Positions 17,144 to 26,454 are shown, counted from the first letter of the stretch. The stretch is DNA of 64,000 bases from an uncultured Leptotrichia sp. (GCA_937925095.1 CALEXX010000005.1:1-64000); one strand, 5' to 3'. The notes: generated from the sequence alone by a model not told the origin. Translations and numbers: made by a program.

Positions 17144-20100
17144 ATGCAAAGTTTAAAGTTTTTGGATAAGATAGACAGAAATGCTTTAAAACTTGAAAGC
17201 AAAATATACCGGGGAGCCATTCCTTGGTTTTTGTTATGTTCGAATGAAAAAAAAATCGTATATGTTTCCACCTCCAACAGAAACCTTGAAAATTATTACA
17301 GTATGCTGGAAGGCTATTCGGGAGACATGGAAAAAAATCTTTCAATTTTTGAGAACACATCTTCAAATAAGGAAGATCTAACAGGAATAAACATAGAAAT
17401 TCTTGATATATTAAAAAACAGATCTAATTTCATTCTATTTCTAAATTTACAGATTACACTTGACATTTTTTTTGAAAAGGTGAATTTTCTCGATTTTAGA
17501 ACAGGAAGTGAATATAAATTTTCAGAAATAGTAGATTTTTTAGTGGAAAATGGCTATGAACAGTCTTACATGGTTGAAAAGAAGGGTGAATTCAGCAGAA
17601 GGGGAGATATTCTTGATATTTTTCCTCCAAATATGGAAAATCCTATAAGATTTGAGTTTTTTGATGAAGAACTGGAAAGCATAAGGGAATTTGATGTGGA
17701 TAGTCAGAGATCCCTCAGTAGACTTGAGGAAATAAAGATTTTTGGAAATATACTTTCAGGAAATAACTATGAACTTGTTGAACTTATAGAGGAGCTTAGG
17801 GGGGATGATGTGATTATTGTCCTTGAAAATGAGGAACTGCTCAACTATAAGATGGAAGAATATATTTTAATCAACAGGGAAAAGGAAGATGTATATAGAA
17901 AAAGATTTGAAAATCTGAAAAAGAAGGCTTCCATTATTGAAACTGTAAACTTTACTGAAGAACAGATGAAAACCTTTAAGGATAAGGAAAAACTGAATAA
18001 ACTGTCAAAAACTAAAAAAGTACAGCTTTACACTAAAACTTATTCAAAAAAAATGGAAGATTACAGGGAAATATATAATAAAAAGCAGATAGACATAATA
18101 AATTATGAACTGTTTGAAGGATTTATCGTCAAAAATACCTTTGTACTTACTGATAGGGAGCTTGATGGATATATTTACGAGAAGAAAAGAAAAATAAATA
18201 AAGGTATAAAATATAAGAAGGCAAATCAGATACTTGAAGATGACTATGTTATCCATGTCCAGTATGGAGTGGGAATTTACAAGGGAATACAGACTATGGA
18301 CGGGACAGATTACCTGAAAATAAAGTATGCTGATGAGGATATTCTCTATATTCCTGTTGAAAAGCTGAACAGGCTTGAAAAATATGTATCTTATGGTGAA
18401 GAGCCGAAACTTTATAAACTTGGGACAAGAGGGTTTAAAAGGAAAAGGAAGAAGCTGGCTGAAGATATTGAAAAATTTGCTGCAGAGCTTATTAAAATAC
18501 AGGCTCAGAGACAGAGTCAGAATGGATTTGTATACCAGAAGGATACAGTCTGGCAGGAAGAATTTGAGGCACTGTTTCCATTTGAAGAAACTGAGGATCA
18601 AAAAAAGGCAATCAGGGATGTCAAGGAAGATATGGAAAGTCCGAGAATTATGGACAGGATTGTCTGTGGAGATGTAGGATATGGAAAAACAGAAGTTGCA
18701 ATGAGGGCAGCCTTCAAGGCAATAGAAAACAATAAGCAGGTGGCACTTATAGCACCTACAACTGTACTTGCGGAACAGCATTATAAGAGATTCTGTCAGA
18801 GATTTTCAGGATATCCCATAACAATAGAAAATCTTTCAAGGCTGACTCAGGGAAAATCAAAGGAAATACTGAAAAATCTTAAAAAAGGTACAACTGATAT
18901 GGTTATCGGTACACATAGGTTGTTAAGCGATGATGTGGAATTTAACAATATCGGATTACTCATAATAGATGAAGAACAGAAATTTGGTGTGAAGGCAAAG
19001 GAAACCCTGAAGAAGAAGAGACAGAAACTGGATGTTCTGACACTTACAGCAACTCCTATTCCGAGAACGCTGAATCTTGCACTGCTTGGAATAAGGGAAA
19101 TTTCAATAATAGACACTCCACCTGTTAACAGGCTTCCAATTATAACGGAAGTAATAAATGGAACAGAAGATGAAATAAAAATAGCTATCCTGAAGGAACT
19201 GTCAAGAGATGGCCAGGTGTTTTACATTTATAACGAAGTAAAGAATATGAAGTATAAGCTGGAAGAAATGAGAAAAATACTTCCGGACTTTGTAAAGATG
19301 GAATTTATACATGGACAGCTGCCTCCAAAGGAAATAAAGGACAAACTGAAGAGGTTTGAGCAGGGGGAATTTGACATTCTTATGGCTTCAACTATAATTG
19401 AAAATGGTATTGATGTTGCAAATGCCAACACAATATTAATAGAAAACTTTACAGGGCTTGGACTTTCACAGGTGTATCAGCTGAGGGGACGTGTAGGAAG
19501 AAGTGACAGGCAGGGTTACTGCTATCTTCTAAAGACAGGAAGCATAACAAGCAAGGGTAAAAAGAAGGAAGAAAGCATGTACAAGGTAGAAGGAATCAAG
19601 TCGGGAGGATTCCAGATTTCACTGGAGGACATGAAAATAAGAGGAGCCGGGGAAATACTGGGAGATAAGCAGCATGGAACAATAGAAACCTTCGGGTATG
19701 ACCTTTACATAAAAATGCTTAATGAGGAAATACGTAAACAGAAGGGTGAATATAAGGAAAAAATTGAAAATGTGGAAATTATTCTGGATGAAAAGGGATA
19801 TATTCCTGAGAAATATATCCAGAGGGAAGAAAGACTTAATATTTACAAAAGGTTTGCAATGGCAGAAACCTATTCTGAACTGTCTGAGCTTGTAAAGGAA
19901 GTGGAGGACAGGTTTGGAAAAATACCGGAGGAAACTTTGAAGTTCATCCTCAGTGTAAAGTTCAAAATTTTTGCTGAACTTAATCATATCCATAAAATAG
20001 AGGAAAAACCTGAAACATTTGAACTTTACTTTGAAAAGGAAGGTACAGGAGAACTGATATCTGAAATGTCTAAAATTTTCAGATGGAGAGATATTTCAGA

Positions 20101-20212
20101 AAAGTATGACAGTCTTCTTATTAAGGAAAAAACAAAGATTTCAGAACAGTTTACTGTAAAGGAAGTGTCCAAAGAAGAATTACAGAAATATATTAGAAAT
20201 ATAGAAGAATAA
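17144..20212 (+). CDS. mfd: Transcription-repair coupling factor
   Basis: A 1022-residue Mfd. From N to C it has a UvrB-like region that binds UvrA (about 1-340) and the RNA-polymerase-interacting CarD-like domain (ILEDDYVIHVQYGVGIYKGI ... YIPVEKL, about 365-410). The RecG-like translocase follows, with Walker A GDVGYGKTE (about 507), DEEQKFG (about 608), TATPIPRTL and GRVGRSDRQGYCYLL. Last comes the C-terminal TRCF domain (about 885-1000). It displaces stalled RNA polymerase and recruits excision repair. At 1022 residues it is shorter than the usual 1100-1150, with the loss mostly in the N-terminal third. AAGGAG supports the start. A short hairpin (tgagggt ... aaccctca) just precedes the ribosome site. 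Confidence 0.95.
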   Translation: MQSLKFLDKIDRNALKLESKIYRGAIPWFLLCSNEKKIVYVSTSNRNLENYYSMLEGYSGDMEKNLSIFENTSSNKEDLTGINIEILDILKNRSNFILFLNLQITLDIFFEKVNFLDFRTGSEYKFSEIVDFLVENGYEQSYMVEKKGEFSRRGDILDIFPPNMENPIRFEFFDEELESIREFDVDSQRSLSRLEEIKIFGNILSGNNYELVELIEELRGDDVIIVLENEELLNYKMEEYILINREKEDVYRKRFENLKKKASIIETVNFTEEQMKTFKDKEKLNKLSKTKKVQLYTKTYSKKMEDYREIYNKKQIDIINYELFEGFIVKNTFVLTDRELDGYIYEKKRKINKGIKYKKANQILEDDYVIHVQYGVGIYKGIQTMDGTDYLKIKYADEDILYIPVEKLNRLEKYVSYGEEPKLYKLGTRGFKRKRKKLAEDIEKFAAELIKIQAQRQSQNGFVYQKDTVWQEEFEALFPFEETEDQKKAIRDVKEDMESPRIMDRIVCGDVGYGKTEVAMRAAFKAIENNKQVALIAPTTVLAEQHYKRFCQRFSGYPITIENLSRLTQGKSKEILKNLKKGTTDMVIGTHRLLSDDVEFNNIGLLIIDEEQKFGVKAKETLKKKRQKLDVLTLTATPIPRTLNLALLGIREISIIDTPPVNRLPIITEVINGTEDEIKIAILKELSRDGQVFYIYNEVKNMKYKLEEMRKILPDFVKMEFIHGQLPPKEIKDKLKRFEQGEFDILMASTIIENGIDVANANTILIENFTGLGLSQVYQLRGRVGRSDRQGYCYLLKTGSITSKGKKKEESMYKVEGIKSGGFQISLEDMKIRGAGEILGDKQHGTIETFGYDLYIKMLNEEIRKQKGEYKEKIENVEIILDEKGYIPEKYIQREERLNIYKRFAMAETYSELSELVKEVEDRFGKIPEETLKFILSVKFKIFAELNHIHKIEEKPETFELYFEKEGTGELISEMSKIFRWRDISEKYDSLLIKEKTKISEQFTVKEVSKEELQKYIRNIEE

Positions 20213-20337
20213 TATATGTTAAGTATGGTAAAATTATAAAATGTATGAAATAATTAAAAAATAATCTGAAAATCTGTTACTAAAATATAAAAAATATGAT
20301 AAAATACAGATATACAGAAAAGAAAATGGAGGATACA

Positions 20338-21195
20338 ATGAAAAATAAAATTAAATTAGGAATAATAGCAGTAATGTGCACACTTGTATTAGCTTGTGGT
20401 GGAGGATCAAAACCATCAGGAAAGGTTCTTTTTGAATCACCTGACAAGAAAGTAAAAGTATATGAATCAGAAGTTAACAATGAAATACAGAAAAATCTAT
20501 TTTCTCAAGGATTAAAAGAATCAGACATACCAAAAGATCAGCTTGAAGCAACAAGAAAAAACATAATACAAAGTATAGCTATCACAAAGGCAATGGCACT
20601 GGAAGGAAAGGCAAAAAAACTTGACAGTGACAAAAAATATACAGAAAGTATAGAAATGGCAAAAGATAACATACTTGCCACACTTAATGTTGCCGATCAG
20701 GTAAACAAAGTAAACGTAACAGATGAAGAAGCTAAAAAATATTATGATGCAAATCCTGCGGCATTTACAAGAGCTGACGATGTTGTAAAACTTCAGTTGA
20801 TTGGAATAACTTCAGGAGACCAGGCAAAGGCTGATGCGGCATTGAAGGAAGCTACAGCAAATCCAAATAACTTTGCTGAAGTTGTAAAAAAATATTCAGA
20901 AATACCAAATGCAGGAACAGGGGAAACAAACGACCTTCCTTTAACTGAACTTGCAAAAACACATGCTCCGGTAGCTGAAGCAGTAAAAGCCGCTCAAAAA
21001 GGGCAGGTTATAAACAGTGTTATAAAAGTAAATAACGAATGGTATATTGTTAAAGTTCTTGATAAGGCACCTAAAGGACTTGTAGCATATGACAAAGTAA
21101 AAGATATGATAAAGAACCAGTTGAAAATACAGAAAAGACAGGAAGCAAATCAGAAATACGTTCAGGAAATTGCTGACAAATATAACATAAAATAA
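20338..21195 (+). CDS. Parvulin-type peptidyl-prolyl isomerase lipoprotein (PrsA/SurA-like)
   Basis: A 285-residue lipoprotein with lipobox LVLAC (Cys20). A SurA/PrsA N-terminal chaperone-like helical region follows (about 35-140), then a parvulin domain (about 155-250: DDVVKLQLIGITSGD, NNFAEVVKKYSE, LAKTHAPVAEAVKAAQKGQV, WYIVKVLDK). It probably assists folding of exported or outer-membrane proteins in the periplasm. The ATG at 20338 has a perfect GGAGG seven bases upstream; an in-frame ATG at 20296 has none and would bury the lipobox, so I reject it. Confidence 0.88.
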   Translation: MKNKIKLGIIAVMCTLVLACGGGSKPSGKVLFESPDKKVKVYESEVNNEIQKNLFSQGLKESDIPKDQLEATRKNIIQSIAITKAMALEGKAKKLDSDKKYTESIEMAKDNILATLNVADQVNKVNVTDEEAKKYYDANPAAFTRADDVVKLQLIGITSGDQAKADAALKEATANPNNFAEVVKKYSEIPNAGTGETNDLPLTELAKTHAPVAEAVKAAQKGQVINSVIKVNNEWYIVKVLDKAPKGLVAYDKVKDMIKNQLKIQKRQEANQKYVQEIADKYNIK

Positions 21196-21205
21196 TGAAT
21201 ATTTA

Positions 21206-21261
21206 TGAGGACATATCACAGTCCTCATATTTCTGTTGCCGGCATACAGTAAAAATGCCGG
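21206..21261 (+). other. Two adjacent perfect hairpins after the foldase gene
   Basis: TGAGGAC (21206-21212) pairs with GTCCTCA (21221-21227), and CCGGCAT (21239-21245) pairs with ATGCCGG (21255-21261). Both are perfect 7-bp stems with short loops. Neither is followed by a strong T-run, so ordinary intrinsic termination is not clear. An RNA-stabilising or attenuating structure between the two genes is possible. Confidence 0.5.
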
Positions 21262-21319
21262 AACATTCAATTTCAACTATTAAAGGAAATAAATAAAATT
21301 ACTGTTACAGGAGGCCTGT

Positions 21320-22867
21320 ATGAAGTTTTTAAAATTTTTATTGGTTTTATTTTTACTGTTGCTTGTTGCAGCAACAGGTGGGGTAATTTTCTCCAATAAA
21401 ATAGTCTATAACATGACTAAAACAAAGAGTTCTGAATTTGAAAATCTGAGATATTCAATAAAGAACAGCGAAATAATATTTGATAATTTTGTATTAAATG
21501 GAAAAGATCTTGGGAAGGGAAAGGCTAAGATTTCTTTTGTAAGAAGCGGTTTTCTTGGATTAAATTTAAAATCGGCACTATCTGACATGAAACTTGAAGA
21601 TGTTGACCTGAAAAAAATTTATGACACTCCTGACAACCAGATAGATTCCTTTGTGGAAAAAATAGAAATTCCTGCAAACAGTGAAGCAATAAAGAAAACA
21701 ACTGAGGAATTTGTAAAGGAAACAACAAAGGAACTGGAAAATGTAAGTACAGGAATTGACAACTTCATTAATACAGAAATCAGGGAAAATATCCTGAATA
21801 CAAACAAAATTAAGACAGATTATAACAGTATAGCAGATTTGAAAAGCAAGGCACAGAAAATAACTGAACTTGACAAGGAAATAAAACCTGTGACAAAAAT
21901 GATAAATACTGAAAAACAGGATATTGAAAATTCAATATCTAAAATAGAAACAGAAAAAAGCTTAATGCTTGAAAATATATCACAGGAACTGAACAAGCTT
22001 GAAAAAATAGTTTCCCTGAATGACATAAAAAATATGAATTCATATATTTTCATGGATAAGGGGAAAAAGATAACAGCATCACTGAATAAAGCCTTAAAAG
22101 CAGTTAATCTTATTAAGGAAATAAGAAGTTTACCATTACAGATTTCAAATGTGGATATAAATAATGGAACACTTGTATTTAATGGGCTTGATGGTAAAGA
22201 TACAGTTTCAGGTGAAATGAAGCTTGAAGGTATTTCTGAAAAAGTAACTGTAAAGTCAGCACAGGATGGCTATGATATGATTTACAAAGGTGATAAGTTT
22301 ACGATGCAGACATTATTTGGTAAAAATATAGTTTCTGTCATAGAGTATCTAAAAGATGACATACTTGAAGGTAAAGTAATAAAACTTGTTTCAAGGTTAA
22401 CTTCAGAAAATAATAATTTTCAGAATATAAATGAAACAGTTCTTTCAGATGAAGAAAAAACATTACTTACTGAAAAGATAAATAATTTACAACAGACACG
22501 TTATCAGGAAATAATGACAAAATATGATGAACAGATAAAAAGCATCGATACTCTTATAACAGCAGTTTATGAGAAGAAAAGTAAGCTTGATCAGATTCAG
22601 AGGGAAATGATTTCCTTGAATACAATAATAAATCTGCCTGAAGTTCCTGCCCAGACAGGAAATGCCACTGGAGAAAACACAGTAAATCAGGCTAATCCTG
22701 TAAATAATGAGGGAAATGGAAACAATTCAGGAACTCAGACAAATAATAATAGTGACAGCAATAATACCCAGCCAAATAATCAGCAGCAGGACAGCGGTAA
22801 AAACGCTATAAATGATGCGGCAGGGAAATTAAAGGAAATGTTTGATAAAAAAGATAATAAGAAATAG
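21320..22867 (+). CDS. Membrane-anchored AsmA-like/coiled-coil protein
   Basis: A 515-residue protein with a single N-terminal hydrophobic helix (about residues 4-24). A short beta-rich stretch resembles the start of AsmA-type envelope proteins (EFENLRYSIKNSEIIFDNF, GKGKAKISFV). Long charged coiled-coil segments follow (about 115-240 and 380-440) flanking a second beta-rich part (about 275-330). The Asn/Gln/Ser-rich disordered tail (about 445-495) ends in an amphipathic lysine-rich helix. It probably spans the periplasm from an inner-membrane anchor. Exact function unknown. GGAGG precedes the ATG. Confidence 0.6.
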   Translation: MKFLKFLLVLFLLLLVAATGGVIFSNKIVYNMTKTKSSEFENLRYSIKNSEIIFDNFVLNGKDLGKGKAKISFVRSGFLGLNLKSALSDMKLEDVDLKKIYDTPDNQIDSFVEKIEIPANSEAIKKTTEEFVKETTKELENVSTGIDNFINTEIRENILNTNKIKTDYNSIADLKSKAQKITELDKEIKPVTKMINTEKQDIENSISKIETEKSLMLENISQELNKLEKIVSLNDIKNMNSYIFMDKGKKITASLNKALKAVNLIKEIRSLPLQISNVDINNGTLVFNGLDGKDTVSGEMKLEGISEKVTVKSAQDGYDMIYKGDKFTMQTLFGKNIVSVIEYLKDDILEGKVIKLVSRLTSENNNFQNINETVLSDEEKTLLTEKINNLQQTRYQEIMTKYDEQIKSIDTLITAVYEKKSKLDQIQREMISLNTIINLPEVPAQTGNATGENTVNQANPVNNEGNGNNSGTQTNNNSDSNNTQPNNQQQDSGKNAINDAAGKLKEMFDKKDNKK

Positions 22868-22878
22868 AAGGTTACAAT

Positions 22879-23124
22879 ATGAGACTTGATAAATTTTTAA
22901 AAATTACAAGAATAATAAAAAGAAGAACAGTTGCCAAGGAACTGGCAGATAATGGAAATATATCAATAAACGGCGAAGAAAAGAAATCTTCCTACAGTGT
23001 AAAGAAGGGGGATATTCTGGATATAAAGTATTTTAACAAAAATATAAAGGTTAAAGTTAAGGAACTTCCGCCAGAAACTTTAAAAAAAGATTTTATTGAT
23101 GAGTATATTGAAATTATAAATTAA
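22879..23124 (+). CDS. rqcP: S4-domain RNA-binding protein (RqcP/YabO-like)
   Basis: An 81-residue protein made of one S4 domain: MRLDKFLKITRIIKRRTVAKELADNG with the ISINGE turn and a GDILDIKY strand. The length and motif match RqcP (YabO), which stabilises peptidyl-tRNA on stalled 50S subunits during ribosome quality control; Hsp15-type proteins are related but longer. It follows the coiled-coil protein by 11 bases and is probably co-transcribed. A strong terminator follows. Confidence 0.8.
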   Translation: MRLDKFLKITRIIKRRTVAKELADNGNISINGEEKKSSYSVKKGDILDIKYFNKNIKVKVKELPPETLKKDFIDEYIEIIN

Positions 23125-23238
23125 AAAAGGCAAATTTTTTTAATTTGAAGCTAATTTTCATAAAGAGATAATTGGTGTTATTTTTCAAACGATTAAGTAT
23201 AATGTTTTTTAAAATAATTAATATGTTTTAAATAAATA

Positions 23239-23280
23239 AAGAGAGAAAAATGGAAAAAAACATTTTTCTCTCTTGTTTTT
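23239..23280 (+). terminator. Intrinsic terminator after rqcP
   Basis: A perfect 14-bp stem (23239-23252 with 23261-23274, AAGAGAGAAAAATG against CATTTTTCTCTCTT) with an 8-base loop is followed by gtttttt. Its trailing T-run is reused as the -35 of the spoVG promoter. Confidence 0.88.
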
Positions 23281-23300
23281 TAAAATAAATAAGGTATAAT
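23273..23300 (+). promoter_or_regulatory. spoVG promoter
   Basis: A -35 TTGTTT (23273-23278) and -10 TATAAT (23295-23300) are spaced by 16 bases and overlap the end of the preceding terminator. A 5' leader of about 30 bases leads to AAGGAG at 23328-23333. Confidence 0.72.
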
Positions 23301-23339
23301 GATAATAGAACAGTAGACTATATATGTAAGGAGAAGCGT

Positions 23340-23615
23340 ATGAAAATAACAGACATTAGACTAAGACTCGGAAAAGGCTCAGAAGAAGGCGGAAAGCTAA
23401 AAGCATATGTAGACATTACGTTTGATGACAGTTTTGTCATTCATGGTTTAAAAGTCATTGAAGGACAAAATGGACTATTTGTTGCCATGCCATCAAGAAG
23501 AATGCCTAATGGCGAATTTAAAGATATCGCTCATCCGATCACTCCTGAACTCAGATCAGAACTAACAAAAGAGATACTGGAAGCATATGAAAAAGAAAAT
23601 GTTGTAGCCGAATAA
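23340..23615 (+). CDS. spoVG: SpoVG family regulator
   Basis: A 91-residue SpoVG: MKITDIRLRLG start, AYVDITFDDSFVIHGLKVIEG core, and the nucleic-acid-binding motif MPSRRMPNGEFKDIAHPIT. The family binds DNA and RNA and acts as a global regulator in Gram-positives, spirochaetes and other lineages; sporulation is not implied. It is monocistronic, with its own promoter and a terminator after it. Confidence 0.95.
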   Translation: MKITDIRLRLGKGSEEGGKLKAYVDITFDDSFVIHGLKVIEGQNGLFVAMPSRRMPNGEFKDIAHPITPELRSELTKEILEAYEKENVVAE

Positions 23616-23645
23616 ATAAAATTTAATAAATTTTATTTGCTATTT

Positions 23646-23704
23646 AAAAAAAGGACTTTTCATAATAGATAGTAATTTATTCATTTGGAATAGTCCTTTT
23701 TTTT
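23646..23704 (+). terminator. Intrinsic terminator after spoVG
   Basis: AAAAAAAGGACT pairs with AGTCCTTTTTTTT across a loop of about 34 bases, ending in eight T. The outer stem is strong although the loop is long. Confidence 0.72.
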
Positions 23705-23761
23705 GTTAAATATTTAACTAGTTATAAATCACTTATGATAATCTTCTTATCTGTAATAATT

Positions 23762-24445
23762 TTAGGATATTTTTCGTTTTCTGAATGGCAGGTACATCAG
23801 AAACATTATGAACAGCATTGAAGATATCAGTATGACAATATAAAGTTCAAACGGCTTTATAAAACTGACCAAATCAGCTATGTATGCTTTCAGGAACATT
23901 GCATTTACAGGAAAAATTGTATTGTATATTGCGGCATAGACAAACAGCAGAATTAAGGTTATGCAGGATAATATATAGTTTTTAAAATCTATTTTATCCT
24001 TTAAATAAATAAAGCCATAAAAAACTGCTACAAATTCCAGTGCATGCATAATCATAAATATATACACATAAAATGAATGATAATATACAACTACTCCAGG
24101 TAAAATAAGTGCAAATGCTGCACCAAAACTTAAAAAATAAGTCAGGTTAAATAAAAAACGGGTTTTGAATATTAAGTACAGCCCTGCGGCAATTGCGGCA
24201 AAATTACATAAATGTACCGGAGTTACATTGTAAATAGGTTCATGCTCCTGAGTAACCCTGTATACAGAATCAAGTATTTTAAATCCTAAAATAAAAAATC
24301 CTAAAAAAGTTCCATAATTCCTTAAATTGATTTTTTTGAACAGTTTTGGAATTAATAATAGAAAAATACTGAATAATATTGATGTAATAAAAGTATGTAT
24401 GTGAATTTGGCTAAAATAATAAAATTTCACAGCTCCCGGTTCCAA
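23762..24445 (-). CDS. YwaF/TIGR02206-like integral membrane protein
   Basis: A protein of about 227 residues with six or seven membrane helices and the family motif PVHLCNFAAI in the middle; YwaF-type proteins have a P-[LV]-H-L-C-N motif. Their function is unknown. An ATG at 24505 is in frame, but the strong GGAGG lies inside that extension, seven bases before a TTG at 24445. I therefore take TTG (then EPGAVKFYYFS) as the start. Confidence 0.75.
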   Translation of the reverse strand: MEPGAVKFYYFSQIHIHTFITSILFSIFLLLIPKLFKKINLRNYGTFLGFFILGFKILDSVYRVTQEHEPIYNVTPVHLCNFAAIAAGLYLIFKTRFLFNLTYFLSFGAAFALILPGVVVYYHSFYVYIFMIMHALEFVAVFYGFIYLKDKIDFKNYILSCITLILLFVYAAIYNTIFPVNAMFLKAYIADLVSFIKPFELYIVILISSMLFIMFLMYLPFRKRKIS

Positions 24446-24520
24446 AAATACACCTCCATAAATAAATTTTTTCCATATTATAGCATTTTGCCAATTAAAA
24501 AACAATTATAATGGAAACTA

Positions 24521-24576
24521 AAAAACTCCGATACTTATCAGAAATATAAATAATCTGGAAAGTATGCGGAGTTTTA
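24521..24576 (-). terminator. Terminator of the outer-membrane protein gene
   Basis: On the minus strand AAAACTCCGCATACTT pairs with AAGTATCGGAGTTTT (one mismatched position) and is followed by a T-run. It lies directly after the stop of the beta-barrel gene. Confidence 0.75.
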
Positions 24577-24604
24577 TTATACTACTAAATTTTTTTTACA
24601 TTAA

Positions 24605-25216
24605 CTAGAAACCGAATGAATATCCTACACCAAGAGTAAGAGTTCCATGGTTAAGAGTAAATTTATCTTCATATCTGTAAGGTGCATCATAACCAGTTCT
24701 GTCCACTCTTATTCTATTCCAGTTGTAAGAAAGGTCAGCTACGAAGTTTTTATACTGTATACCTGCCCCTAATCCGGAATAAAGTCCACCTTTGAATTTA
24801 GCATCTCCATAGAAAGCTGAAGAATTGTGCCATTTTAAGCTTCCTGAGTTGAAAGCATATCCAAGGTTTGCTTTAATGTAAGGTGTAACTTCAGATGCAT
24901 TTTTAAAGTTGTATCTTGCAGTTAAGTACACAGGAACTGAGTTCAATCCTTTGTGCTGATAGTATCCGTTACCATCTAATTTATTGTGTTTGTAAGAGAT
25001 TCCTCCTCCTAATTCAAAACCTTCAGCAACAGGTGTTCTGTATTCAGCAGAAAGTTCAATTCCTTTCTTTATTGCTTTTTTCTCAAGGTTTGCCCCACTA
25101 GAGAATCCTCCATGGAATTTACCGCTGTTTGATAAATCTCCACCAACTCTAACTTCCACAACTTGTGCCATAGCAACTGTACTCAATAGAGCTCCTAACA
25201 GTAATAATTTTTTCAT
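24605..25216 (-). CDS. Small outer-membrane beta-barrel protein
   Basis: A 203-residue exported protein with a classic signal peptide (MKKLLLLGALLSTVAMA, then QVVEV). Eight alternating amphipathic strands follow (GIELSAEYRTP, ELGGGISYKHN, PVYLTARYNF, PYIKANLGYAF, GLYSGLGAGIQYKN, ADLSYNW, LTLGVGYSFGF). It ends in the terminal Phe recognised by the BAM machinery. It resembles OmpA/OmpW-size barrels or adhesin-type barrels of Fusobacteriota. GGAGG before the ATG at 25216 sets the start; an upstream ATG at 25231 has no ribosome site. Confidence 0.85.
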   Translation of the reverse strand: MKKLLLLGALLSTVAMAQVVEVRVGGDLSNSGKFHGGFSSGANLEKKAIKKGIELSAEYRTPVAEGFELGGGISYKHNKLDGNGYYQHKGLNSVPVYLTARYNFKNASEVTPYIKANLGYAFNSGSLKWHNSSAFYGDAKFKGGLYSGLGAGIQYKNFVADLSYNWNRIRVDRTGYDAPYRYEDKFTLNHGTLTLGVGYSFGF

Positions 25217-25266
25217 GTTAAATACCTCCATAAGAATAAATTTTTAAATTATGATTCCTCAAGATT

Positions 25267-25295
25267 AATATACCTCATTTAAATAAAAAAAGCAA
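25267..25295 (-). promoter_or_regulatory. Promoter of the beta-barrel gene
   Basis: On the minus strand a -35 TTGCTT (25295-25290) and -10 TATATT (25272-25267) are spaced by 17 bases, about 50 bases before the start codon. Confidence 0.6.
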
Positions 25296-25315
25296 GTACA
25301 AAACAAAAATGTAAT

Positions 25316-25344
25316 TTGTAAAAAATGCTTCTATCGTGTATAAT
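25316..25344 (+). promoter_or_regulatory. galU promoter
   Basis: A -35 TTGTAA (25316-25321), 17-base spacer and perfect -10 TATAAT (25339-25344) lie 72 bases before the galU start. It is divergent from the beta-barrel promoter. Confidence 0.75.
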
Positions 25345-25415
25345 ATAGTATAAAAATAGAAGAAAAAATAAAAATAATTTTAAAAATATTAAAGTAAAAA
25401 TCAGGAGGACAGACT

Positions 25416-26318
25416 ATGAATAGGAAAAGAATCAGAAAAGCTGTAATTCCGGCGGCGGGATTAGGGACAAGAGTTTTACCTGCAACAAAGGCGCAGCCTA
25501 AGGAAATGCTTGTTATAGTAGACAAGCCTGCATTACAGTATCTGGTTGAAGAACTTGTAGAATCTGGAATTGAAGAAATACTTATTGTAACAGGAAGAAA
25601 CAAGGAATCGATAGAAAATCATTTTGATTACTCATATGAGCTTGAAAGAACTTTGGAGGAAAAAGGGAAGACTGAACTACTGAAGGTAGTAAATAACATA
25701 TCTAAATTATCAAATATATATTATGTGAGACAGAAAAATCCTCTTGGATTAGGCCATGCAATAGGATGTGCAGAGGCATTTGTAGGAGATGAGCCTTTTG
25801 TAGTGCTTCTGGGGGATGACATTATCTATACTGATGAAGCAAAAGGTGAAATACCTGTAACAAAACAGCTTATCAATAAATACAACGAACTGAATGGTGG
25901 AACAATACTGGGAGTGCAGGAAGTTCCTGAAGGAGATGTGGATAAATACGGAATAATAGATCCTTTAAAGGAAGTAGATAGTCAGACGGTAGAAGTGGAA
26001 AATTTTGTGGAAAAACCATCATTGGAAGAAGCTCCAAGCAGACTTGCGGCACTTGGAAGATATGTTCTGGAACCTGAAATATTTGAATATCTGAAGGAAA
26101 CAAAGCCTGGAAAAGGTGGAGAAATACAGCTTACAGATGCAATACTTAAAATGAAGAATTCGGGAAAGAAACTGTATGCATATAATTTTGACGGATTGAG
26201 ATATGATACAGGAGATAAATTAGGAATGTTTATAGCAAATGTGGAATTTGGACTGAGACATCCTGAATTGAAGGATAAAGCGAAGGAATATTTGAAAAAA
26301 TTAATTGAAAAAATGTAG
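25416..26318 (+). CDS. galU: UTP--glucose-1-phosphate uridylyltransferase
   Basis: A 300-residue GalU. It shows the nucleotidyltransferase signature PAAGLGTRVLPATKAQPKEML (about 12-32), ENHFDYSYELE, VRQKNPLGLGHA, GDDI and EKP, all diagnostic of GalU rather than RmlA. It makes UDP-glucose for lipopolysaccharide, glycogen or teichoic-type glycans. AGGAGG stands before the ATG. Codon use (CAG, CTT/CTG) is that of the chromosome backbone. It opens the O-antigen locus but has its own promoter, and the next gene also has one. Confidence 0.94.
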   Translation: MNRKRIRKAVIPAAGLGTRVLPATKAQPKEMLVIVDKPALQYLVEELVESGIEEILIVTGRNKESIENHFDYSYELERTLEEKGKTELLKVVNNISKLSNIYYVRQKNPLGLGHAIGCAEAFVGDEPFVVLLGDDIIYTDEAKGEIPVTKQLINKYNELNGGTILGVQEVPEGDVDKYGIIDPLKEVDSQTVEVENFVEKPSLEEAPSRLAALGRYVLEPEIFEYLKETKPGKGGEIQLTDAILKMKNSGKKLYAYNFDGLRYDTGDKLGMFIANVEFGLRHPELKDKAKEYLKKLIEKM

Positions 26319-26380
26319 GAGTGGTATCTGAAGGCACGTTCTTTATTAAAACAAATGTAATATTTTGATTTCCAATAGTG

Positions 26381-26409
26381 TTGTAAATAACATAAAAAAA
26401 TGGTATAAT
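26381..26409 (+). promoter_or_regulatory. Promoter of the initiating sugar transferase gene
   Basis: TTGTAA (26381-26386), 17-base spacer and TATAAT (26404-26409) lie 45 bases before the start codon. Confidence 0.75.
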
Positions 26410-26454
26410 AAAACAATTATAATTTAGAAAAGTTTCTTTTGAAAAGAGGCGTTT

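Noticed and set aside
18044..18781. A 245-codon open frame on the minus strand
   Set aside because: It lies wholly inside mfd, whose frame carries all helicase motifs; the reverse frame reads as Cys/Phe/Leu-rich shadow sequence without a ribosome site.
23340..23615. spoVG as a sign of sporulation
   Set aside because: SpoVG occurs in many non-spore formers as a nucleic-acid-binding regulator, and no sporulation gene is in the window.
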